DNA of 64,000 bases from assembly GCF_019049105.1 (NCBI RefSeq), contig NZ_JAHQZR010000013.1:1-64000 (forward strand), given 5' to 3'. Positions 7,809 to 15,590 of the stretch are shown piece by piece (position 1 is the first letter of the stretch; each line of letters starts with the position of its first letter). The translations under genes and the position numbers were made by a program. Below the pieces are notes generated by a model that saw only the letters and a program-made list of their open reading frames with translations, had not been told where the DNA came from and searched no databases. The DNA is from Leucobacter chinensis (GTDB lineage: Bacteria > Actinomycetota > Actinomycetes > Actinomycetales > Microbacteriaceae).

Positions 7809-8981
7809 TTGGCCGCTTTACCCACCGACCGCCCGCTGCGGGTGCTTATCGGTTGTGACACGCTGACCCCCGACGTCAACGGCGCTGCGCGCTTTACCGA
7901 GCGACTCGCGGCAGGCTTGAACGAGCGCGGCGTCGAGGTGCACCTCATGGCCCCGGCTCCGAAGGGCGTGCGGCCCGGCGTGCACTACGAAACGATCGAG
8001 GGAGTCGAACTTCCCGTGCACCGTATCAAGAGCCAGAAGCTCTGGGGGCACGAGTGGGTTCGCTTCGTGTTTCCGTGGCGTGCAAAGCGTGAGGCCAAGC
8101 GCGTGATTGACGCGGTGCAGCCCGACGCGGTGCACATTCAGTCGCACCTGCTCATCGGCAGGGGGCTCGCTCGCGAGGCACACGCTCGCGGCATTCGCCT
8201 GCTCGCGACAAACCACATCATGCCCGAGAACATTCTCGACCCGAAGACTCCTAAGTTTTTCAGCGTTCCGCTGCTCAAATGGGCGTGGTGGGACGAGGGG
8301 CGGGTGCTCTCACTCGCCCAAGAAGTCACGACGCCAACCCGCAAGGCCGCCGATTTTCTTGAGCGCAATACCTCGCGCCGCGGTGTGGTTCCCGTGAGCT
8401 GTGGCATTGACCAGGCGAAGTACCGCGCAAACTTTGAGCCTCGTGGCTCGCAGCGCATCGTCTTCGTCGGGCGGCTCAACCAGGAGAAGCAGATCGACAC
8501 GATTCTGCGCTCGCTCACGCACATTCCCGAAGACCTCAACGTGCACTTCGATATCGTTGGCGGCGGCGATCAACGAGAGCCTCTCACGGCGCTCGCGAAC
8601 GAACTCGGCGTCGCTGATCGGGTTGTCTGGCACGGCCTGCTGCCCGACGATGAGCTACGGCTCACGCTCACGAACGCATCGATCTTTACCATCGCCTCAA
8701 TTGCCGAGCTGCAGTCGATCGCGACGCTCGAGGCCATGGCATCGGGGCTCCCCATCATCGCGGCCGACGCGATGGCGCTGCCTCACCTCGTCGAGGTGGG
8801 CAAGAACGGCTACCTCTTCACCCCGGGCGATGACCGGCAGCTCGCAGCGCGCATCACCGAGATTCTGCGTCTCGACCAGCCCGAATTCGAGGCGATGCAG
8901 CGCTCGTCACTCGAGATGGTTAAGGCTCACGACATCTCGACAACTCTCGACACCTTCGAACGCATGTACCGGGGCGAGTAA
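7809..8981 (+). CDS. GT4-family glycosyltransferase
   Basis: 390 residues from TTG 7809, chosen because AGGAGA (7798-7803) sits at proper distance; GTG 7794 lies upstream in frame but has no such site. The N-terminal Rossmann domain starts VLIGCDTLTPDVNGAARFTE, the glycine-rich opening of GT4 enzymes. The C-terminal donor-binding domain has IVFVGRLNQEKQID and the E-x7-E-like segment ELQSIATLEAMASGLPII. It probably transfers a nucleotide- or lipid-linked sugar (PimB-like mannosyltransferases are the nearest memory) to a cell envelope lipid or glycan. The next GT4 starts 5 bases after the stop, so they form an operon. Confidence 0.85.
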   Translation: MAALPTDRPLRVLIGCDTLTPDVNGAARFTERLAAGLNERGVEVHLMAPAPKGVRPGVHYETIEGVELPVHRIKSQKLWGHEWVRFVFPWRAKREAKRVIDAVQPDAVHIQSHLLIGRGLAREAHARGIRLLATNHIMPENILDPKTPKFFSVPLLKWAWWDEGRVLSLAQEVTTPTRKAADFLERNTSRRGVVPVSCGIDQAKYRANFEPRGSQRIVFVGRLNQEKQIDTILRSLTHIPEDLNVHFDIVGGGDQREPLTALANELGVADRVVWHGLLPDDELRLTLTNASIFTIASIAELQSIATLEAMASGLPIIAADAMALPHLVEVGKNGYLFTPGDDRQLAARITEILRLDQPEFEAMQRSSLEMVKAHDISTTLDTFERMYRGE

Positions 8982-8986
8982 CGCCC

Positions 8987-10228
8987 GTGCACATTCTGAT
9001 CGTCACCGACCAGCACCCCGACACCATCGGGGGCGCTCAGGTGTCGATTCGAGTGCAACAGACTTTTCTCGAGCGTGCGGGGCACCGCGTCACGATTGTC
9101 GCGCCAAGGCTCCTCAACCCGGGCGAAGCGAAAACTACGACGCCAGGCGTTATTGAGCTCCCGGCAATGCCCATCACGAGCGATAAAAGCTACGGCGCAA
9201 GCTGGCCGGGGCAGGCCTCGGTGCGACGGGTGCTCAGGCGTCTCGAAGCCTTGCCTCCCGTCACGCTCGTGCATGTGCAGGGCGACTTTTGGGGTGCTCT
9301 TATCGGTTACCAACTTGCGAGACGGTTGAACGTGCCCGCGGTCAACACGATGCACAATAATCTTGACGCCGGAACGCGGGCCGTCACGCCCTTTGCGCCC
9401 GCGGTATTCTGGGCGTTGCGAGCGGTGCGGCGCTGCGTGCTTGGCAGGCCGCGCTGGCCGGGTCGTCAAACCGTGGCTGCTCGCCGCCGCCCGAAGCCCC
9501 GCGGGGGCTGGGCCTACCTCGCGCAACTCGCTGCTGACTCGAATGCAGTGGTTGCGCCTTCGCGACACTTCGCGGGCGACCTTGAACGAGCGGGTGTTCC
9601 CGGCCCCTTCGCGGTCATCGCGACCGGCGTACACGACGATCTTGTTGACGAGATCAAGGCTGAGAGCTTCTCGCGAGGCCCCGGCGTGCGCATGCTGTGG
9701 TGCGGGCGAATGAGCCCCGAGAAGCGTCTCTTCGAGATGCTCGAGGCCTTCAGGCTGTTTATTGCGGCGGGAGGTAGCGCGCACCTCGTGGTCGTTGGTG
9801 CAGGCCTGCAGTACGAACAAGCGGTGCGCTTTGTGCGCGAGCACTCGCTGGGCGATCTCGTGACCTTTACGGGTGCCCTCTCACACGAGCAAACGCTCGC
9901 CGAGATCTTTCGAGCCGACGTACTCGTGCAAACCTCACGGGGCTTTGAAACGCAGGGAATGACCCCCTATGAGGCCGCGCTGCTCGGTACCCCGACGTTG
10001 TACTGTGACGCCAACATTGCGTCTGCGGTCGACGTTGCGCCGGCGTGGATCGAACCCAGCGGATCGGCGCAAGAGCTCGCCGCGGTTCTCGCGACCGCCG
10101 CGACAGAGATCGCCTCTGGCGCTCCGGGTGAGATGCGCGTGCCCGAGCTGCTCACCGAGGGGATGCGCCAGTCAAGCCGAACCGAAGAGATGCTCGAGGT
10201 ATACCGGGCGTTGTGCGAAAACGCGTAA
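8987..10228 (+). CDS. GT4-family glycosyltransferase, second of a pair
   Basis: 413 residues from GTG 8987. GT4 features: MHILIVTDQHPDTIGGAQVS at the N-terminus, VRMLWCGRMSPEKRLFEMLE near residue 240, and SRGFETQGMTPYEAALLGTP near 320, the E-rich donor-binding loop. A basic, Trp/Gly-rich insertion at about 145-180 is unusual. Tight coupling to the upstream GT4 suggests consecutive steps in one envelope glycolipid or polysaccharide pathway (inference). The gene converges on the CHAP-like gene; the 71-base gap holds no clear terminator. Confidence 0.84.
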   Translation: MHILIVTDQHPDTIGGAQVSIRVQQTFLERAGHRVTIVAPRLLNPGEAKTTTPGVIELPAMPITSDKSYGASWPGQASVRRVLRRLEALPPVTLVHVQGDFWGALIGYQLARRLNVPAVNTMHNNLDAGTRAVTPFAPAVFWALRAVRRCVLGRPRWPGRQTVAARRRPKPRGGWAYLAQLAADSNAVVAPSRHFAGDLERAGVPGPFAVIATGVHDDLVDEIKAESFSRGPGVRMLWCGRMSPEKRLFEMLEAFRLFIAAGGSAHLVVVGAGLQYEQAVRFVREHSLGDLVTFTGALSHEQTLAEIFRADVLVQTSRGFETQGMTPYEAALLGTPTLYCDANIASAVDVAPAWIEPSGSAQELAAVLATAATEIASGAPGEMRVPELLTEGMRQSSRTEEMLEVYRALCENA

Positions 10229-10299
10229 CGTAGCGCGCGAAGGTACCCAGCTCCGGTACGGTTCAGGCGCTGGTGCCTGCGGTGAGAAAGGTGCGCGGC

Positions 10300-10929
10300 T
10301 TAGAAGCGCCAGGGCACAGCTTGGAAGCCTGCCGGAGGAATCGGAGTCCAGTTCTCCTTCTTCGTCACGAGACCTGAACCGTAGGGGTTGTTCGACTCGA
10401 TGATCGTGAAGGTGCCGTCATCGTTGACCTCGGTAACGAGAACGGTGTGAACGCCCATGACCCATGCGTTGGGGGCCTGCAGGTTTTCGTACTGGATGAT
10501 GTCGCCGGGCTCGACCATGTCGAGCGTGAGGCGAGCTGCGCCAACGTAGTTTGAAACGGGTGTACCGCTGCCGGTCCACTGTCCGCCGCCTGCGTGCACC
10601 CAGCGCTTTGCTGAGATGATGCACTCGCCAGGCTGGCTCCAGCCGGTGGGGCGGCTTGTGCCGACCTCGGCTTCTGCCGCGGCGATCGTCGCCTCGACGT
10701 TGTAGCCGTGGCTTGGTGCAGAATCAATGTCGACAACTTCAAGCATGGTGTCGAGGTCGTGTGACTGCGTGAGTGACGCTTCAGTGTTGAGCTGCTGGCC
10801 GATAGATGCGAGTACCTCGGTACTCGTGGCTGGCTCCATGGGAGAAGCGAGAGCTGGTGTAGCGCCGAGAGAAACCGTCAGTAGTGAGACGAGGGAGACA
10901 ATGAATGTCTTACCAGTCTGTTGCTTCAA
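10300..10929 (-). CDS. Secreted CHAP-like peptidoglycan amidase/endopeptidase
   Basis: 209 residues from TTG at 10929, chosen because GAAGGA lies just upstream and a clean signal peptide begins there (KQQTGKTFIVSLVSLL, cleavage after the PALA motif near residue 28). The mature domain has the CHAP pattern: Cys103 in PGECIISAKRWV, His161 in MGVHTVLVTEV, and ESNNPYGSG, with PGDIIQYE before the His. Such enzymes cut stem or cross-bridge peptides in cell wall remodelling. No wall-binding repeats are present. The longer frame to 11031 adds a polar leader that would hide the signal peptide. Confidence 0.78.
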   Translation of the reverse strand: MKQQTGKTFIVSLVSLLTVSLGATPALASPMEPATSTEVLASIGQQLNTEASLTQSHDLDTMLEVVDIDSAPSHGYNVEATIAAAEAEVGTSRPTGWSQPGECIISAKRWVHAGGGQWTGSGTPVSNYVGAARLTLDMVEPGDIIQYENLQAPNAWVMGVHTVLVTEVNDDGTFTIIESNNPYGSGLVTKKENWTPIPPAGFQAVPWRF

Positions 10930-11240
10930 AAGTTGTTCCTTCGGTTGCCAACAAGAAAAGTCCAAGTAAATTGAACCTTCCCTAGTATGCGTTACCGTAC
11001 CGTTATAAAGCAAGTTGTCGACGAAACTCACAGGCTTTGGTTGCGCGTACTGCGACTTCCCTATGGTACCCGAATTGCCGCTTCCGTGCTCGTTTGGCGG
11101 GCTCGAGGGTAGCTTCGATGGCTTCGCGGCCGGCTTTGGCGCCCGAGTCGGTGCCTACGCGCGGCCCTTGACGCTCGGCCCAGACAGGGCGCTTGCCGAT
11201 CGGGTACTATTGCTCAAGTGCCGGTGTTCGCATCGGTTCA

Positions 11241-11325
11241 GGAGGATTCGCCTAGCGGCCTATGGCGCACGCCTGGAACGCGTGTTGGGTTCACGCCCTC
11301 GAGGGTTCAAATCCCTCATCCTCCG
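11241..11325 (+). tRNA. tRNA-Ser (anticodon GGA)
   Basis: Acceptor stem 11241-11247 pairs with 11318-11324, discriminator G at 11325. The anticodon stem CACGC/GCGTG encloses loop CTGGAAC with GGA at 11275-11277. A long variable arm before the GGTTCAAAT T-loop is the class II shape of serine tRNA. CCA is not encoded. Confidence 0.96.
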
Positions 11326-11332
11326 CGTAACG

Positions 11333-11368
11333 AAGAAAGCCTCTGAGAAATCAGGGGCTTTCTTTTTT
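11333..11368 (+). terminator. Terminator of tRNA-Ser
   Basis: 14-bp stem (11333-11346 with about 11351-11364, one G-U pair), GAAA loop, then a T run. Confidence 0.88.
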
Positions 11369-11649
11369 GCCCAAAACTGAGATAAACAGTAGGAAGTACA
11401 GGCATCAAACACCCCACAACGAAGGTCGGGTTCAAATCTCCGCAGGTGTACTCGTAGCTGTACGTGCAAGTGTGTGTGCGTGCGATCATTAGGGTCGCTA
11501 TCCCGGGCCCTTAGCCGAGGCTCAGCCGCACTTCCTCTGTGACGTGACCGAACTGCGATCGTACTCGCCCCATAGGTTCCACATCTGAACTTCATTTCTG
11601 GAGCGCGCTCAACACGGGGCTGGCGCGCACAGTGTGGTCACTTTCCACC

Positions 11650-11707
11650 TCGAGTGGTCAAAAAGTGTCGAAAATTCGAGAAAAATCGACACTTTTTGAC
11701 CACTCGA
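11650..11707. other. Long perfect hairpin (22-bp stem)
   Basis: Bases 11650-11671 are the exact reverse complement of 11686-11707, with a 14-base AT-rich loop. It lies in the otherwise gene-free 11370-11847 spacer between tRNA-Ser and the GNAT gene. There is no U-tract after it. It could be a U-less bidirectional terminator or a structured RNA. Besides a weak GGTTCAAATC match to the tRNA T-arm near 11429, I see nothing else in the spacer. Confidence 0.8.
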
Positions 11708-11847
11708 CGAGTGCGAGGGGAGGAGCGAGCGCGAAACGAGTGCGAAACGAGCGCGAAACGGCTCAGAAACCAAGAAAACAGCGAGACACTGTACTTCTGT
11801 AGAAGCGGTTACTCGCTCACACCTCCGCACACTGCTACAACAGAGAT

Positions 11848-12360
11848 ATGACTTACGAGACGCACATCGGCCACCTGAGCAGCATGAGTTCCGAAACACT
11901 CTACGAGGTACTGCGGCTGCGCACCGACATCTTTGTTGTTGAGCAGGCTTGCGCTTACCCAGAGCTCGACGGGCGAGACCTCGAGCCCGAGAGCAAGCAG
12001 GTGTGGGTGACCGAGGGTGGAACGGTTGTCGCGACGCTGCGCATTCTGCGCGACCCTGAAGCCCTGCGGATCGGCCGAGTCGCAGCACACCCGAGTGTGC
12101 GGGGCCTGGGCGTTGCAGGCCGCATGCTTGAGTTCGCCATCGAAGCGGCGAGCACAGAACCGGCGAGCACAGAACCGGCGAGCACCGGAGCGGCGACCAC
12201 AGAACCGGCTGGCGAGGATCCCAAGCTGCCCATCGTGCTCGACGCCCAAGAACCACTCGAAAGCTGGTACGGCCGCTACGGGTTCGTGCGCGACGGCGAA
12301 ACGTTTCTCGAAGACGGGATTGCACACGTGCCGATGCGGCGTGACCCGGTTCTGGCTTGA
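11848..12360 (+). CDS. ElaA-family GNAT N-acetyltransferase
   Basis: 170 residues. The N-terminus LYEVLRLRTDIFVVEQACAY followed by ELDGRD is the ElaA signature; the acetyl-CoA loop region is RVAAHPSVRGLGVAGRMLEF, and AQEPLESWYGRYGFV is the conserved end. The substrate of ElaA proteins is not firmly known. The usual link between the acetyl-CoA loop and the last strands is lengthened by a Thr/Glu/Pro/Ala-rich stretch encoded by a 15-bp tandem repeat. Confidence 0.87.
   Translation: MTYETHIGHLSSMSSETLYEVLRLRTDIFVVEQACAYPELDGRDLEPESKQVWVTEGGTVVATLRILRDPEALRIGRVAAHPSVRGLGVAGRMLEFAIEAASTEPASTEPASTGAATTEPAGEDPKLPIVLDAQEPLESWYGRYGFVRDGETFLEDGIAHVPMRRDPVLA
12148..12207 (+). repeat. Four 15-bp tandem units inside the GNAT gene
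   Basis: Two exact copies of GCGAGCACAGAACCG, then two variants, coding (A)STEP-type pentapeptides. The length is a multiple of three, so expansion stays in frame within a surface loop. Confidence 0.9.
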
Positions 12361-12501
12361 CCCTGGCAGAGAAGCGCGAGTGGGCGTGCAGTTCAGCATC
12401 CGCTAGCAGCTCGTGACAGGGAGCGCACCGCAGACATCGCCAACAGGTGGGGCGCCGCAGGCGCATCGGCAGGGAACGCGCCGCGACGCCGCCACACAGC
12501 A

Positions 12502-12536
12502 GCGGGGCCCCAGCGAACCAGTCGCCGGGGCCCCGC
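12502..12536. terminator. Bidirectional hairpin between GNAT and permease
   Basis: Perfect 10-bp GC stem (12502-12511 with 12527-12536) between two convergent genes; no U-tract. The rest of 12361-12572 shows nothing recognisable. Confidence 0.6.
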
Positions 12537-12572
12537 ACCGTGCGGCGCGCTTCAGTGTGCGCGCAGGAGCGT

Positions 12573-14024
12573 TTAGTGCTTGCCCTCTTCGTCCTCTCCG
12601 AAGCCGGGCAACGTCACGGCCTGCGTGAGTGGCCTGCCCTCGCGGGTGAGCTTGCGCTTGCGCAGCTGCCACATCGCGATGATGATGACGAACCAGACGG
12701 GGGTGCAGAGCAGCGGCATGCGGGTGTCTTCGGCGAGCAGGAGCGTGAACGCAATGAACGCGAAGAACGCGAGAATGACCCACGGCATGATCTTGTGCAG
12801 CGGCATCTTGAACTTTGAGGCCTCGTGGCGCTCGGGGTGCATGCGCGAGTAACGAATGTAGCTCACGACGATCATGCTCCAGATGAAGATGATGAAGGCC
12901 GAGGCGACCGAGGTGACAAAGGTGAAGGCCTCCATGACCGTATCGCCTGCGAGCAGCAGCGGGATCGCAGTAAAGAGGAACACTGCCGAGAAGAAGACGG
13001 CCTGGCGGGGCACGCCACGCTCGTCGACGATGCCGAAGCGCTTGGGCGAGTGGCCGTCTTTTGCGAGGGCGAACATCATGCGGGTGCCCGAGTAGAAGCC
13101 TGAGTTCGCACTCGAGGCCGCCGAGGTGAGCACGACGATGTTGATGGCCATCGCCGCGACGCCGAAGCCCGCGTAGGCGAAGGTCGTGACGAATGGGCTC
13201 GCCTCGGGGTCGAGTTCTCGCCACGGCGTGATCGCCATGATGACGGTGAGCGCGCCGATGTAGAAGATGAGTACGCGCAGCACGATCGAGTTGATCGCCT
13301 TCGGCAGGTTTTTATGCGGATCGGCGGTCTCGGCCGCAGCGGTACCGATGAGCTCGACGCCAATGAATGAGAAGATGCCGAGCTGGAACCCGAGCAGGAA
13401 GCCCGAGGCGCCGAACGGGAAGAGCCCGCCGTCTGACCAGAGGTTCGCGAGCGAGGCTGCGGTGCCGGTGTCGGGGTTGTGGAAGCCCGTGACGAGCAGC
13501 ACGATACCGGTGACGATGAGCGCGAGAATCGCGATGATCTTGATGAGTGAGAACCAGAACTCGAACTCGCCGAAGAACTTGACCGGCTGCAAATTGAGCA
13601 GGAGAAGGGCGAAGGCTGCGACGAGGGCGGGGATCCACGTGGGAATCGACGCGTTAATGTACGTGACGTAGCCGGTGATCGCGACGATGTCGGCGACGCA
13701 GATGACGACCCAGGTGAGCCAGTAGGTCCATGACACGACGAAGCCGGCGCCGGGGCCGATGAGGTCTTTGGCAATGTCGCCGAAGGTCTTGTAGTTGAGG
13801 TTCGAGAGCAGGATCTCGCCGAGCGCCCGCATGATGAAGAACATCATGCAGCCGATGACGGCGTAGATAAAGAGGATCGACGGGCCGGTTAGGCTGATGA
13901 CCTTGCCCGAGCCGAGGAACAGCCCCGTTCCAATGGCTCCGCCGATCGCGATGAGTTGTAGATGGCGATTATGCAGGCCGCGTTGTAGCTGCTGCTCTGA
14001 TGCTGGTTCTGTCGGTGCAGACAC
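12573..14024 (-). CDS. cycA: D-serine/D-alanine/glycine-type amino acid permease
   Basis: 483 residues, about 12 membrane helices. The N-terminus has NRHLQLIAIGGAIGTGLFLG and the stretch through MRALGEILLSNLNYKTF closely follows E. coli CycA as I remember it, as do GEFEFWFSLIKIIAI, VGIELIGTAAAE and VVLTSAASSANSG. It belongs to the APC/AAT proton symporters for small neutral amino acids. Substrate is inferred from similarity only. It stands alone, divergent from the AI-2E gene. Confidence 0.8.
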   Translation of the reverse strand: MSAPTEPASEQQLQRGLHNRHLQLIAIGGAIGTGLFLGSGKVISLTGPSILFIYAVIGCMMFFIMRALGEILLSNLNYKTFGDIAKDLIGPGAGFVVSWTYWLTWVVICVADIVAITGYVTYINASIPTWIPALVAAFALLLLNLQPVKFFGEFEFWFSLIKIIAILALIVTGIVLLVTGFHNPDTGTAASLANLWSDGGLFPFGASGFLLGFQLGIFSFIGVELIGTAAAETADPHKNLPKAINSIVLRVLIFYIGALTVIMAITPWRELDPEASPFVTTFAYAGFGVAAMAINIVVLTSAASSANSGFYSGTRMMFALAKDGHSPKRFGIVDERGVPRQAVFFSAVFLFTAIPLLLAGDTVMEAFTFVTSVASAFIIFIWSMIVVSYIRYSRMHPERHEASKFKMPLHKIMPWVILAFFAFIAFTLLLAEDTRMPLLCTPVWFVIIIAMWQLRKRKLTREGRPLTQAVTLPGFGEDEEGKH

Positions 14025-14258
14025 GTGAGTTACTCCAGAAATACTGTCTTACGGGGCTCAGGGTGGGCCACGTTGCTCGTTTGAGTCCGGTTTCGCGAAA
14101 CAAACGTAGGAAAGTCTAACTGTTGTGTGCGCATTCTGAGAAAAGAGCGCGAGTGAAGAAACGGTAACCATTGTTTTAGTGCCCTGCCAACGCGCACGCA
14201 CATGCGCAATAATGGGCAAAATGCTGGCGAAGGTTTTCGGGCAGGGGAGGAGCACAGA

Positions 14259-15455
14259 ATGTGGTTGAGCAAGGGCGCGTCGCGCCGGAGGCACGAACGC
14301 GCAGCGGTGCAGCAGGCCGTGAAAGATGTCGCGAATGAGGCTCAAGAGGTGACCGATAAGAAACCGAGCGTGGGAGCGTTATGGGCTGACAGCTTCGGTG
14401 TGTTCGCGACCCGTGCGGTGCAAACCATCGTGATCGTAACCTTGCTCTTTGGCCTCATCTTTGGGCTGCACGCGCTCACGATGGTCGTCATTCCTGTGCT
14501 GCTCGCACTCATCTTTGCGAGTGCTTTCGCCCCGGTCATGCGCTGGATGCGTAGCAAGGGTGTGCCGAGCCTGCTCGCGACCCTGATCGTGCTGGCTGTC
14601 GTCGTGTTCGTGTTTGGTATGGTCGGCTGGCTCATGGTGTGGGCCGTGAAAGAAGAGTCAGACCAGCTCGTCGATCAAGCGACCGAGGGCTGGGAACAGG
14701 TCATGGCCTGGGTGCAAGACCTGCCGTTTGCCCCGACCGATCAGCAGATCAAAGACTTTCAAGACACGGTCATGGATTTTGTGACGAGCGCCTCGTTTGG
14801 TTCGGGAGCACTCGCTGGCGTCGGCGCCGTAACTTCATTCATCACGAGTCTCGTACTCATGGTCGTCATTCTCTTCTTCTTCCTGAAAGACGGCCCACAG
14901 ATTTGGCTGTTCCTGATCCGCCCATTCCGCGGCTCACAGCGTGAGCGCGCGCACCGCGTGGGCGATAAGGCCGTGAGCACGCTCGGTTCGTACGTGCGCG
15001 GCACGGCGACCGTTGCCGCGGTTGACGCGGTCGGTATCGGTATTGGCCTCGCCATCGTGGGGGTTCCTTTGGCGCTGCCGCTTGGCGTGCTCGTCTTCTT
15101 TCTCTCGTTCATTCCGCTCGTTGGTGCGACGCTCGCCGGCATTCTCGCAGCGCTCGTCGCGCTCGTGTCGAATGGCCTCGTTGACGCGCTCATTGTCGTC
15201 GCCATTGTGATTGGTGTGAACCAGCTCGAGGGCAACTTCTTGCAGCCGGTGCTCATGGGCCGCACGCTGAAGCTTCACCCGCTCGTGATCTTGGTCGCGT
15301 TGACCATTGGTACGCTGCTCGGCGGCGTGCTCGGCGCGGTGCTTTCGGTGCCCATTACGGCCGTCGCGTGGGGCGTGATTCAGGTCTGGGACGGCAGCGA
15401 CAAGCCCGCGAACTGGGCGAGAAAGCAGCCTGAAGAAGAGCAAGAGTTCAAGTAG
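14259..15455 (+). CDS. AI-2E / PerM family membrane transporter
   Basis: 398 residues from ATG 14259, chosen for GGGGAGGA (14244-14251); an upstream in-frame ATG at 14202 lacks a site. About eight helices with the family pattern: VVIPVLLALIFASAFAPV, a long soluble loop (about 130-180), VILFFFLKDGP, and VNQLEGNFLQPVLMGRTLKL near the C-terminus, the most conserved family segment. Members include TqsA-like autoinducer-2 exporters and sodium/proton antiporters; the role here is not fixed. Confidence 0.87.
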   Translation: MWLSKGASRRRHERAAVQQAVKDVANEAQEVTDKKPSVGALWADSFGVFATRAVQTIVIVTLLFGLIFGLHALTMVVIPVLLALIFASAFAPVMRWMRSKGVPSLLATLIVLAVVVFVFGMVGWLMVWAVKEESDQLVDQATEGWEQVMAWVQDLPFAPTDQQIKDFQDTVMDFVTSASFGSGALAGVGAVTSFITSLVLMVVILFFFLKDGPQIWLFLIRPFRGSQRERAHRVGDKAVSTLGSYVRGTATVAAVDAVGIGIGLAIVGVPLALPLGVLVFFLSFIPLVGATLAGILAALVALVSNGLVDALIVVAIVIGVNQLEGNFLQPVLMGRTLKLHPLVILVALTIGTLLGGVLGAVLSVPITAVAWGVIQVWDGSDKPANWARKQPEEEQEFK

Positions 15456-15492
15456 CGCTTGGGCCCGTCGGGGCCTCATCACCGCACGAACT

Positions 15493-15547
15493 GGGGCCGG
15501 GGGCCAAGAAAACTTCGCATTTACTGTGAACTTTTGCCCCTGGCCCC
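15493..15547 (+). terminator. Hairpin between the AI-2E gene and glmS
   Basis: 12-bp GC stem with one mismatch (15493-15504 with 15536-15547) and a 31-base loop, followed by GAATTTT. Probably ends the AI-2E transcript. Confidence 0.6.
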
Positions 15548-15578
15548 GAATTTTCGGCCGAGAAGCGGATTCACGCAA

Positions 15579-15584
15579 TACGCT
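15579..15584 (+). promoter_or_regulatory. -10 of leaderless glmS
   Basis: TACGCT ends 6 bases before the ATG, and there is no ribosome site (CTTTTTTC precedes the ATG). Transcription probably starts on the A of the start codon. Confidence 0.6.
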
Positions 15585-15590
15585 TTTTTC

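Noticed and set aside
11429-11446. GGTTCAAATC copy downstream of tRNA-Ser as an att remnant
   Set aside because: Only about 10 bases match the T-arm; too short, and no element lies between.
11260-11595. Minus-strand ORF through tRNA-Ser
   Set aside because: Reads antisense through the tRNA (RMRDLNPRGREPNTRS), a well-known artefact; no start signal.
12403-13224. Arg/His-rich minus-strand ORF
   Set aside because: It is an off-frame reading of the CycA-like permease, common in high-GC DNA.
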